From: Dichloromethanomonas sp964477085
GTDB taxonomy: Bacteria > Bacillota > Desulfitobacteriia > Desulfitobacteriales > Syntrophobotulaceae
Assembly: GCA_964477085.1 (NCBI GenBank)
Contig: CAYZDF010000018.1
Span: forward strand, 1 to 46,874
Length of the DNA stretch: 46,874 bases
Reading direction: 5' to 3'
Made by a program: the position numbers and the translations under genes
Shown: one piece after another, positions 10,486-17,915 of the stretch
Layout of the letters: the number at the start of each line of letters is the position of its first letter
How positions within the stretch are numbered: the first letter of the stretch is position 1
Notes under the pieces: generated by a model
Databases searched by the model: none
Told to the model about the DNA's origin: nothing
Seen by the model: only the letters and a program-made list of their open reading frames with translations

Positions 10486-12162
10486 ATGAAGCAAATGTTA
10501 AGCGGAAACCAAAAGAATCAAACATGTCTTACGCCTTGGCAGAGATTCAGACAATACCTTGTATACCATGAAGAACTTATGCTTCAGCTCGATATCAGCA
10601 AGACAAGTTTTCAAGAAGAAGATCTGATCAAAGTAGAAGATCAGATGAAGAAAGTCTATCTAAAGCTCAAAGAACTGGAAGGGGGAGCGATTGCCAACCC
10701 TGATGAGCATAGGATGGTAGGCCATTATTGGCTGCGTTCACCGGACCTTGCACCAACACCTGAGATTACTGCAGAGATCAGAGATACTATCATATCAATC
10801 AAAAAATTCACAAAGGATATACATCGTGGAATAATAAGAGGTGGAAAAGATCGTGAATTCAAGAATGTGCTCATTATCGGAATCGGTGGTTCAAGTCTGG
10901 GGCCGCGCTTTGTAGCTGATGCTCTGGGAAATTCTCAGGATAAAATGAAACTTTATTTTATTGATAATACTGATCCGGATGGAATGGATAAGGTTCTTTT
11001 CACCCTTCGGGACCAATTGGATGCGACATTAACGATTGTTATATCCAAAAGTGGTGGGACAATTGAGACTAGAAACGGTATGGAAGAAGTACGGCACTTC
11101 TACCTGGAGAACGGTCTTGATTTTTCAAAACATGCCGTAAGTATTACCCAGTCTGGAAGTAAGTTAGATAAGCTCAGGAGGGAAGAGGGCTGGCTGATGG
11201 CTTTTCCAATGTGGGACTGGGTTGGAGGACGAACCTCCGTACTATCCGCGGTGGGACTGCTGCCCCTCGCCCTGCAGGGGATTGATATTGATCTTCTCTT
11301 AGAAGGCGCCTGTAAATGTGACGAGGTTACCAGAGAGGAAGAAACGAGGACTAACCCCTCCGCCCTATTGGCCTGCATGTGGTATCTTATCACCGGCGGA
11401 CAGGGTGGGACACAAATGGTGATGTTGCCTTATAAGGATAGGTTGGAGCTATTCACAAAATATCTTCAACAGTTGATCATGGAGTCTTTGGGTAAGGAGT
11501 TGGACTTGGAAGGCAATGTGGTCAAACAAGGTATTGCTGTCCTTGGAAACAAAGGTTCAACCGATCAGCATTCCTACTTACAACAACTTCTCGAGGGTCC
11601 GGACAACTTTTTTGTGACTTTTATTGAAGTACTTAAAGATAGAGACTATCCTTCCCTGACGATCGCAGAAGATAGTACCAGTGGTGATTACCTGCAAGCA
11701 TTTCTGCTAGGTACAAGAAAAGCCCTTACCCAGAAAGGGAGGAACTCTATAACTATTACGATCAACGAAATAAACGCGTTTTCCATCGGAGTTCTTCTGG
11801 CTTTATATGAGCGAGCGGTGAGTATATATGCATTACTGATTAATATCAATGCCTATCATCAACCTGCGGTGGAACTGGGGAAAAAGGGTGCGGGGGAAGT
11901 CATAGCTTTAAAAAATAAGGTTGTTGACTTTTTACGTTTACATAAGGATCAACGGTTTACATTGGAGGAGTTGGCCATTCAACTGGATGACCCAATCGAT
12001 TTAGAGCTGCTTTTCAAAGTGATGCAGCATCTTACTTGTAATCCTGAGCATGGGATTAAGGCAGAAAAATCATTTAGCGGAGATCAAACAATAAGTGCAG
12101 GAAAGTCACATGATCACAGAGAAATTCTACTTGGACTTTATTATTACAGTTCAAAAGAGTAA
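10486..12162 (+). CDS. pgi: Glucose-6-phosphate isomerase
   Basis: The 558-residue protein interconverts glucose-6-phosphate and fructose-6-phosphate. Visible family features are NVLIIGIGGSSLGPRF, VISKSGGTIET (the sugar-phosphate SIS motif), PMWDWVGGRTS, and the second signature GNKGSTDQHSYLQQL. Length and motif details resemble the longer cyanobacterial-type Pgi rather than the ~450-residue Bacillus type. It follows the glycogen genes by 93 bases with its own GGAG site, and ends only 10 bases from the convergent glucokinase gene. Confidence 0.95.
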   Translation: MKQMLSGNQKNQTCLTPWQRFRQYLVYHEELMLQLDISKTSFQEEDLIKVEDQMKKVYLKLKELEGGAIANPDEHRMVGHYWLRSPDLAPTPEITAEIRDTIISIKKFTKDIHRGIIRGGKDREFKNVLIIGIGGSSLGPRFVADALGNSQDKMKLYFIDNTDPDGMDKVLFTLRDQLDATLTIVISKSGGTIETRNGMEEVRHFYLENGLDFSKHAVSITQSGSKLDKLRREEGWLMAFPMWDWVGGRTSVLSAVGLLPLALQGIDIDLLLEGACKCDEVTREEETRTNPSALLACMWYLITGGQGGTQMVMLPYKDRLELFTKYLQQLIMESLGKELDLEGNVVKQGIAVLGNKGSTDQHSYLQQLLEGPDNFFVTFIEVLKDRDYPSLTIAEDSTSGDYLQAFLLGTRKALTQKGRNSITITINEINAFSIGVLLALYERAVSIYALLININAYHQPAVELGKKGAGEVIALKNKVVDFLRLHKDQRFTLEELAIQLDDPIDLELLFKVMQHLTCNPEHGIKAEKSFSGDQTISAGKSHDHREILLGLYYYSSKE

Positions 12163-12172
12163 TCGGGCAAAG

Positions 12173-13282
12173 TTAGGGTGCTTTGGCCAATAGGGCGGCT
12201 CCATATAAGGCTGTGCGATGGTCCCTGATGATGTAGACAGGAATCTGTTCCATGAGGGAAGAGAACCGGCCTTTATCCCGAAAAGCGTTTATGAATGTCC
12301 CGTCGATAAGTTTGGGGAGTATATGAGGAGGTATTCCTCCACCAATATATACACCACCAAGAGCTAAAGTTTTCAGGGCAAGGTTACCTGCTTCAGTGCC
12401 AAGAATACTGGTGAAGAGATGAAGGGCTTGTTTACAGATCGGGCATGAATCCTGAAGTGCCTTAGTGCTGATCTCTTCAGGGGTAAGTTCACACTTATCC
12501 CATTCACGATGATTAGCTTTCGTAGAAACCTTACAGTTTATTACTCTTGTAGGGCTGTATATTTTGCCCGTATCTATATTGGTTTCTTCTACTTCACGAT
12601 CATTTGAACCTTTCTCTGCAGATTGAAATTCCAAGGATTGTTTCTCATGCAATAAGAACATGTAGATATTTTGTAATCCAGGCCCTGAAATGATCCGTTC
12701 ATAACTGACATGACCAAACCTTTGACGCAGGAAACGCCAGAGTCTGACTTCCTCCTCTGTTCTAGGGGCAAAATCACAGTGAGCACCTTCTGAAGGGGAG
12801 ATAGTATTTTCGATGATCATTGCTTCACCCAGTCCTGTTCCAGGAGCGATAACAGCTTTATTGTAGAACGTCATTTCCTGATCGTTAGCTTTTACAGAAA
12901 GATTTTGGGAAGTCAGACAGAACAAATCTTTATTCGAAAGTATTGAAAGACCATTAGCGAGAGCTACCAGGTCATTGCAGAATGTAATTTTGGGGATAAA
13001 ACACAAGGCCTCTCGGATATCTTTTAATACCATGGTTTTACTTAGATTAACAAGTTCGCAGTAGTCATCTCGAATAGGGCCTGCCAAACTGAAACATGCT
13101 GCATGGATCTGTGACACGGGTTTGATCGAATTCTTGTCTAGAAAAACCCATACAAGCTCCTCGAGAGAAGTCAGATCTTTACTATTAAACTTTTCTTCGG
13201 CCATAATTGAAAGATTGCCATTATTAAACTGACATAGTGCCAAAAGAGACTTGGTACCTCCGATGTCTGCAGCTAAGATCAT
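12173..13282 (-). CDS. glk: Glucokinase (Glk family, PF02685-like) with an internal insertion
   Basis: The protein phosphorylates glucose with ATP to feed glucose-6-phosphate to the adjacent isomerase and mutase. The N-terminal ATP loop ILAADIGGTKSLLAL, the SLAGPI segment, FCNDLVALANG, APGTGLGEA and C-terminal LALGGVYIGGGIPPHI match the E. coli-type Glk family rather than ROK kinases. At 369 residues it is about 50 longer than E. coli Glk. The extra length sits at roughly residues 215-265, a charged, low-complexity stretch between the helix after ISGPGLQNIY and L-T-P-E-E-I-S. It is divergent from pgcA, and the two share a 152-base upstream region. Confidence 0.9.
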   Translation of the reverse strand: MILAADIGGTKSLLALCQFNNGNLSIMAEEKFNSKDLTSLEELVWVFLDKNSIKPVSQIHAACFSLAGPIRDDYCELVNLSKTMVLKDIREALCFIPKITFCNDLVALANGLSILSNKDLFCLTSQNLSVKANDQEMTFYNKAVIAPGTGLGEAMIIENTISPSEGAHCDFAPRTEEEVRLWRFLRQRFGHVSYERIISGPGLQNIYMFLLHEKQSLEFQSAEKGSNDREVEETNIDTGKIYSPTRVINCKVSTKANHREWDKCELTPEEISTKALQDSCPICKQALHLFTSILGTEAGNLALKTLALGGVYIGGGIPPHILPKLIDGTFINAFRDKGRFSSLMEQIPVYIIRDHRTALYGAALLAKAP

Positions 13283-13362
13283 TTTTACCTCCCGATAATA
13301 AGGTGGTTCTAAAAGGTTAAACCATTAAGGATCATAGTATCAGTTTAAAATCGTTAAGAGGA

Positions 13363-13391
13363 TATATCAATTCATGTTATAAATTGATATA
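13363..13391. promoter_or_regulatory. Inverted repeat in the divergent glk/pgcA promoter region (possible operator)
   Basis: TATATCAATT (13363-13372) and AATTGATATA (13382-13391) are perfect 10-base arms around a 9-base spacer. The spacer CATGTTATA plus one base is repeated directly at 13414-13423, next to the pgcA ribosome-binding site. The position between two divergently transcribed sugar-phosphate genes suggests an operator, but no regulator is identified. A weak -35/-10 pair for pgcA (TTGATA 13384, TATTTT 13406) overlaps the right arm. Confidence 0.4.
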
Positions 13392-13434
13392 ACTCACTAT
13401 AAACATATTTTATCATGTTATAAGGAGCTGATCA

Positions 13435-15186
13435 TTGTTGCCAGATGCTTCCGTACAAGAGAAGTTCAAAATGTGGACTGAAAACCAATACTTTGATGTG
13501 GAAACTAGGGATGAATTGTTTGCCATTAAGGATGAGAAGGAAATTGAAGAAAGATTTTATACCGACTTGGAGTTTGGAACAGGCGGTATGAGAGGTGTAC
13601 TGGGTGCTGGTACTAATCGGATGAATAAATACATCATCCGAAAGCTGACTCAGGGGTTAGCCGATACCATCAGGGATCATGGCGAAGATGCCTGTGGCCG
13701 AGGAGTTGTGATTGCCTATGATTCCCGTCGCTTTTCTGAAGATTTTGCTTTGGAAACAGCCCTTGTTCTTGCTGCCAATGGGGTTAAAGCCTATCTCTTT
13801 GATCATTTGCGACCAACACCAGAACTTTCTTTCGCCGTAAGACATCTGAAAACAATTGCTGGTGTAAATATTACTGCTAGCCATAATCCTAAAGAGTATA
13901 ACGGATATAAAGCTTATTGGGAGGATGGAGGACAGATTCCGCCCCATAAAGCGAAGCAGATTGTAGAGAAGATCAAGGCTCATAGTGGCTGGGAAGTTGA
14001 ATGCATTTCGGAAAGAGAGGCTCTAGCCAAAGGATTACTCGTCAGTGTTGGGGATGAGATTGATATAGCCTATTATAGAGAAATCAAGAAACAACTGATA
14101 TTTTCTGAATTATCTAAGTCCAAAGGCGGTAATCTGAGGATTGTGTTCACACCCCTGCATGGAACAGGCGGAAGGCCCGTTCAGAAGGTGTTGGAAGAGG
14201 TCGGTTTTTCTTCTCTTTTTGTAGTCCCTGAGCAAGAAAGACCGGATTGTGAATTTACCACCGTCAAATCACCTAATCCTGAAGACTGTGCTGCTTTCCG
14301 TATCGCACTTGAGTATGCAGTCAAGAAGCAAGCACATATCGTTTTGGCTACAGATCCTGATGCTGACCGCTTAGGGCTATATGCTCATGACGGAAGAGGT
14401 GAATACCGGCGTTTTACCGGGAATGAGGTAGGCGTTCTTTTAGAATACTATCTTTTATCTCAGAACAAACGATTAGGTAAGCTTCCAGATGATGCAGTCG
14501 TCGTCAAGACGGTGGCATCGACTGATCTGGGTGATGCAGTTGCCGAAAAGTTTGGTGTCAGATGCATCAATGTCTTGGTAGGATTTAAATTTATTGGGGA
14601 ACAGATCAAAGATATGGAAGAAAAAGGGTGGGGGACTTACCTGTTTGGGTTTGAAGAGAGCAATGGGTATCTGGCAGGTACTTATGCAAGAGACAAAGAT
14701 GCCGTTCAGGCAGCTGCTCTTTTATCTGAAGCCGCCCTGTATTATTTAGAAGAGGAAAAGAAAACCCTTCCGGATATTATGGAAGAAATCTATCAATTAT
14801 GTGGTTATTACAAGGATGAGCAGGTGGCAGTTTCACTGCATGGGAAGGAAGGAAGAGAAAGGATCTCACGTATCATGGATCTTCTCAGAGAAGAAATGCC
14901 TGACCGTCTTGGGGGCCAGATCGTGCAAAGTATTGAGGATTTTCTGGTAAGCAAAAAAATCTACCTGGGTGGAAGACAGGAAGAGAGTATCGATTTACCG
15001 AAAGAGAACGTTTTAAGGTTCTCTTTCACAGGGGGTGGGTTCGTGATGGCTCGTCCGTCCGGGACTGAACCTAAAATACGCTTTTATTTCTGCATTAAGA
15101 CTAATACTCCTGAGGAAATTGATGAACGGATGAGAAACGTGAAGGAAGATTTTCTGGGGAGAATAAGAGGGCTTCTCGAAGATTAG
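13435..15186 (+). CDS. pgcA: Phosphoglucomutase / phosphomannomutase (alpha-D-phosphohexomutase family)
   Basis: This 583-residue enzyme interconverts glucose-1-phosphate and glucose-6-phosphate, the link between glycogen metabolism and glycolysis in this cluster. The phosphoserine loop is NITASHNPKEYNGYK, the Mg2+ loop is ATDPDADRLG, the sugar loop is GFEESNGYLAG, and the phosphate-binding loop near the C terminus is ARPSGTEPKIRFY. All four domains are present and length matches Firmicute PgcA. The start is a TTG preceded by AAGGAG (13422-13427); the next codon is also TTG, so the start could be one codon later. An intrinsic terminator follows. Confidence 0.93.
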   Translation: MLPDASVQEKFKMWTENQYFDVETRDELFAIKDEKEIEERFYTDLEFGTGGMRGVLGAGTNRMNKYIIRKLTQGLADTIRDHGEDACGRGVVIAYDSRRFSEDFALETALVLAANGVKAYLFDHLRPTPELSFAVRHLKTIAGVNITASHNPKEYNGYKAYWEDGGQIPPHKAKQIVEKIKAHSGWEVECISEREALAKGLLVSVGDEIDIAYYREIKKQLIFSELSKSKGGNLRIVFTPLHGTGGRPVQKVLEEVGFSSLFVVPEQERPDCEFTTVKSPNPEDCAAFRIALEYAVKKQAHIVLATDPDADRLGLYAHDGRGEYRRFTGNEVGVLLEYYLLSQNKRLGKLPDDAVVVKTVASTDLGDAVAEKFGVRCINVLVGFKFIGEQIKDMEEKGWGTYLFGFEESNGYLAGTYARDKDAVQAAALLSEAALYYLEEEKKTLPDIMEEIYQLCGYYKDEQVAVSLHGKEGRERISRIMDLLREEMPDRLGGQIVQSIEDFLVSKKIYLGGRQEESIDLPKENVLRFSFTGGGFVMARPSGTEPKIRFYFCIKTNTPEEIDERMRNVKEDFLGRIRGLLED

Positions 15187-15209
15187 TTTAAGCAAAAGAT
15201 GATTTGGAG

Positions 15210-15247
15210 AAAGATCCACTGGACTTTAAGTCTAAGTGGATCTTTTT
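15210..15247 (+). terminator. Intrinsic terminator after pgcA
   Basis: AAAGATCCACT (15210-15220) pairs perfectly with AGTGGATCTTT (15235-15245), and the right arm ends in a five-T run. It closes the carbohydrate region before the AT-rich island. Confidence 0.85.
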
Positions 15248-15384
15248 GAATTTCTATCAAGTAAATTAATAGCAAACATTACTAGCGAGATAATCCGTAT
15301 TTTGGTCGGAGTTTGTATTTAATGATTTTACTGGTATTTTCAAGGTGGGCAGTTATCCTTAAGTATTGTTACGAACATTTGTTC

Positions 15385-15413
15385 TTGACTTTTTATTCCC
15401 TAGAGAATATTAT
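15385..15413 (+). promoter_or_regulatory. SigA-type promoter for the HTH-methyltransferase pair
   Basis: TTGACT (15385-15390) and TATTAT (15408-15413) are separated by 17 bases, 32 bases ahead of the HTH gene. This is a near-consensus vegetative promoter. The 15248-15384 stretch before it is AT-rich and shows no gene. Confidence 0.6.
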
Positions 15414-15444
15414 TGATATAAGAAATAATTGGAAGTGATATAAT

Positions 15445-15633
15445 GTGATAAACAATTATCTTTCAGTTAATGAAGTTGCCAAAAAATTAAATTACACTGT
15501 GCAACATACGAGGTTGTTAATTCGTCAAGGGAAAATACAAGCAGATAAAATAGGAAGGGATTGGCTGGTTGTTAACGAATCAGTTGCAAAATATCAGGCA
15601 GAGAATAAGAATATCACATCTAATGATAAATAG
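15445..15633 (+). CDS. Small excisionase/MerR-like helix-turn-helix DNA-binding protein
   Basis: The 62-residue protein begins YLSVNEVAKKLNYTVQHTRLLIRQGKI and continues into A-D-K-I-G-R-D-W-L-V, the standard HTH_17/excisionase pattern: a winged helix binding DNA as a small regulator or recombination directionality factor. It starts with GTG. The gap to the methyltransferase start at 15657 is only 23 bases, so the two are probably co-transcribed. No integrase is nearby, so a role as control protein for the restriction-modification genes fits better than excision, but this is inference from position. Classical C proteins are XRE-type, so it would be an unusual controller. Confidence 0.8.
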   Translation: MINNYLSVNEVAKKLNYTVQHTRLLIRQGKIQADKIGRDWLVVNESVAKYQAENKNITSNDK

Positions 15634-15656
15634 TAAATTGAATGGAGAGAGATGTT

Positions 15657-16742
15657 ATGAAAAGCCTTAAAATAGTTTCCTTGTTTTCAGGATGCGGAGG
15701 GCTCGATAAAGGATTCTTAATGACCAATCAGCTACAAAATGATTATAAATATGAGATAGTTTGGGCTAACGACATAGATCCCATGGCCTGTGCTACATAT
15801 AATGATAATATTGGCGACCATATTTTCTGTGGTGACATTCGTGACGTAGATTATAGTTCACTTCCACCTTGCGATATTATTTTAGGAGGTTTTCCTTGTC
15901 AAGATTTTTCAGTTCTATGGAAACGTGGCGGTATCAATACCGAACGTGGTAACCTCTACCTTGCCTTCATTGAAGCAATTGAACAAAAGAAACCATTACT
16001 TTTTGTCGCTGAAAATGTCAAAGGTTTATTAAGTGCAAATAAAGGACAAGCCCTTAAACAAATAGTTAATGATTTTGCTAAAAGAGGTTATAATCTTTCT
16101 TGCCATTTATATAACGCAGCAGATTTCGGAGTGGCACAATTAAGAGAAAGGGTAATACTAATTGGTATAAGAAATGATGCTATCTATAAAGAACAAGTTA
16201 TAAGCACAAACAGGTCCACTGTATATTTCCCAAGAATTGAACCCACTCACTCAAATAATTATATTACTTCAAAAGAAGCCTTAAAAGATGTAGAAAAAGT
16301 TCAATATAATAATGAATTCTTAAATATAAAAAAGAGAACAGAACAAATAATTGCAGCAATTCCTCCTGGGGGAAACTTTACAGATATCCCGAAAGAATCG
16401 GATTTATACGTTAAAGGTATGATTAGTCACGTATATAGAAGATTACACCCTGATAAACCTTCTACTACTGTTATAGCTGCAGGTGGGGGAGGCACTTGGG
16501 GATATCATTATTCTGAACCACGTCCGCTGACTAATCGTGAACGTGCTAGAATTCAAAGTTTTCCTGATGATTTTATCTTTAAAGGGTCTATTGCCGAGGT
16601 AAGAAGACAAATTGGAAATGCTGTTCCCCCAAAATTTGCTGCAGCTATTGCAAAAAGTATGGTTATATTTTTAAATAATGTTATCTTTACTGATATTCCT
16701 ACTAAATGTAATATACCTGAACAAATAAAATTGGCGCTATAA
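15657..16742 (+). CDS. DNA (cytosine-5)-methyltransferase (type II restriction-modification)
   Basis: The enzyme transfers methyl from SAM to C5 of cytosine in a specific DNA sequence. Motif I is FSGCGGLDKGF, motif IV holds the catalytic Cys81 in GGFPCQDFS, motif VI is ENVKG (E119), motif VIII is RERVILIGIR, and IX-X ends QIGNAVPPKFAAAIA. The variable region between VIII and IX would set the target; I cannot predict the site. I start at 15657 because GGAGAG lies a few bases ahead; an ATG at 15642 would add five residues and place that site inside the gene. Base composition is more AT-rich than the flanking genes, consistent with transfer. Confidence 0.93.
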   Translation: MKSLKIVSLFSGCGGLDKGFLMTNQLQNDYKYEIVWANDIDPMACATYNDNIGDHIFCGDIRDVDYSSLPPCDIILGGFPCQDFSVLWKRGGINTERGNLYLAFIEAIEQKKPLLFVAENVKGLLSANKGQALKQIVNDFAKRGYNLSCHLYNAADFGVAQLRERVILIGIRNDAIYKEQVISTNRSTVYFPRIEPTHSNNYITSKEALKDVEKVQYNNEFLNIKKRTEQIIAAIPPGGNFTDIPKESDLYVKGMISHVYRRLHPDKPSTTVIAAGGGGTWGYHYSEPRPLTNRERARIQSFPDDFIFKGSIAEVRRQIGNAVPPKFAAAIAKSMVIFLNNVIFTDIPTKCNIPEQIKLAL

Positions 16743-16755
16743 CTTGCGCCAATTT
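16728..16755. terminator. Shared convergent terminator of methyltransferase and nuclease genes
   Basis: AAATTGGCGC (16728-16737) and GCGCCAATTT (16746-16755) are a perfect 10-base pair stem with an 8-base loop. The loop carries both stop codons: the + strand TAA (16740-16742) and the - strand TAG (16739-16737). The T-rich tail is better on the - strand. Confidence 0.75.
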
Positions 16756-17279
16756 ATGGATTCAGCAATTGGAGATAATACGTTAACCCGTAACCACTCA
16801 TCGTCAAAGAAATTATCTAGTATTAAAGTATTGTTTTTGGTGTGATTAAGAATATTTCTAGATAATGACCCAATTGGTTTTAAAGTTCCTCCATGTAATC
16901 TCTGTTTATTGTATATTAACCGATGTGGGAAAAAGTATAAATCAAAGTCATTTGTTACTCCCACCCAAAGCTGAACGTCATCAAGTGAAGGATGTTGCAC
17001 CCCCCAGCCTATTGGTCTTGGTCTATTAACTCCGCCACCTTGATTTACACCGAAGGATAAACTTTTCGCCAGGGTTCTAACACCTGTCTTAACAGGAATA
17101 ACTGTACCGTTATTATTTAATAAGAGTATTAAGTCATAGAAAGAATTACCCGTTTCAGCTAATAATGCTTCATATCCCAGCCTAAGAAGAATACCACAAG
17201 AAACTAATTGGTTTGCATATCCCTTTTGACTATTATAAACGCTGGGACTTATGCCAGTTACATTTTCTCTATCCTCCAT
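16737..17279 (-). CDS. Predicted PD-(D/E)XK-like nuclease, probable cognate restriction endonuclease
   Basis: I do not recognise this 180-residue protein as a named enzyme. Its N-terminal half has N-S-Q-K-G-Y-A near residue 16, then L-R-L-G-Y-E, then FYDLILLLNNNGTVIPVKTG. That order, with D49 and K64-T65, resembles the small PD-(D/E)XK nucleases with a D...(E/Q)-x-K-T core, except that proline 62 takes the usual E/Q position. The C-terminal half is not conserved in any family I know and may hold DNA recognition. The gene is convergent with the methyltransferase and their ends overlap by 6 bases inside one terminator hairpin, which strongly suggests a type II pair. AGGAGGG lies just upstream of the ATG. 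Confidence 0.6.
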   Translation of the reverse strand: MEDRENVTGISPSVYNSQKGYANQLVSCGILLRLGYEALLAETGNSFYDLILLLNNNGTVIPVKTGVRTLAKSLSFGVNQGGGVNRPRPIGWGVQHPSLDDVQLWVGVTNDFDLYFFPHRLIYNKQRLHGGTLKPIGSLSRNILNHTKNNTLILDNFFDDEWLRVNVLSPIAESINWRKL

Positions 17280-17447
17280 ATACCCTCCTAATGATTTTTT
17301 ATTGCTTTTACTGTTTTAGTTTACATAGCAATTTTTTTATTGTCAAAAAATACTTATAATACAAACCATACTTCAACAATCGAGCGTATTGCTTTAAAAT
17401 GTTTTGTTTTAACCTCTATCTTTATCCTTCCTATCCTCACTCAAAGT

Positions 17448-17475
17448 AAAAAGATGACCTTTTGGTCATCTTTTT
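17448..17475. terminator. Intrinsic terminator at the end of the arsR-type gene
   Basis: AAAAAGATGACC (17448-17459) and GGTCATCTTTTT (17464-17475) form a 12-base pair stem with a TTTT loop. It has T-runs in both directions, so it can stop transcription from either side. It overlaps the arsR stop codon. The rest of 17280-17447 is AT-rich with no gene that I can see. Confidence 0.85.
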
Positions 17476-17803
17476 AATCAGAGATATGTTCTAATCCCTG
17501 GGTTAGTATCCGATATACGTGATCATCATCTAAGGAATATAAACTGGTCTTACCATCTTTTCGAACCTTTACTAGCCGATTTTGTCTTAATATCCTTAGC
17601 TGGTGCGAAACAGCAGATTGGCTCATCCCCAGAATATCGGCTAATTCATTCACGTATAATTCACTATCCAGTAAGGCAAATAGTATTCTAATCCTGGAGT
17701 AATCACCAAACACTTTATAGAAGTCAGCCAATTCTAAAGATAATTTTTCACTAGGAAGGTGATTTTGAGCGATTTCAGATCCCGGTGCACGGAAGACGGA
17801 CAT
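17474..17803 (-). CDS. ArsR/SmtB-family metal-responsive repressor (alpha5-site type)
   Basis: The 109-residue winged-helix protein has the ArsR recognition helix LADILGMSQSAVSHQLRILR followed by a basic wing (VKVRKDGKTSLYSL). Near the C terminus it carries D93-x-H95 and, 11 and 14 residues after H95, H106 and D109. That reproduces the spacing of the zinc/cobalt alpha5 site of SmtB (Asp, His, His, Glu) and CzrA (Asp, His, His, His). No CxC alpha3 motif is seen. I start at 17803 because GGAGG lies 9-10 bases upstream; longer starts run into the palindrome. No metal pump gene is adjacent, so its targets are unknown. It may repress itself. Confidence 0.87.
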   Translation of the reverse strand: MSVFRAPGSEIAQNHLPSEKLSLELADFYKVFGDYSRIRILFALLDSELYVNELADILGMSQSAVSHQLRILRQNRLVKVRKDGKTSLYSLDDDHVYRILTQGLEHISD

Positions 17804-17841
17804 GTATAACTTCCCTCCAAGTTCATTTTTTAACATAATAA

Positions 17842-17889
17842 AATTAGTATTATACATATGTACACATGTACATATGTATAATACTAATT
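17842..17889. promoter_or_regulatory. Perfect 23-2-23 palindrome upstream of the arsR-type gene (candidate operator)
   Basis: The arms 17842-17864 and 17867-17889 are exact reverse complements around a CA dinucleotide. The centre reads ATATGTACA-CA-TGTACATAT. ArsR/SmtB proteins bind AT-rich 12-2-12 palindromes rich in ATATG and CATAT, so the inner half is a good operator candidate. The outer arms extend it well beyond that. No T-tract follows, so terminator function for the upstream transporter gene is less likely. Confidence 0.65.
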
Positions 17890-17915
17890 ATTTAGGGCCT
17901 AAGTCAATCCTTTTT

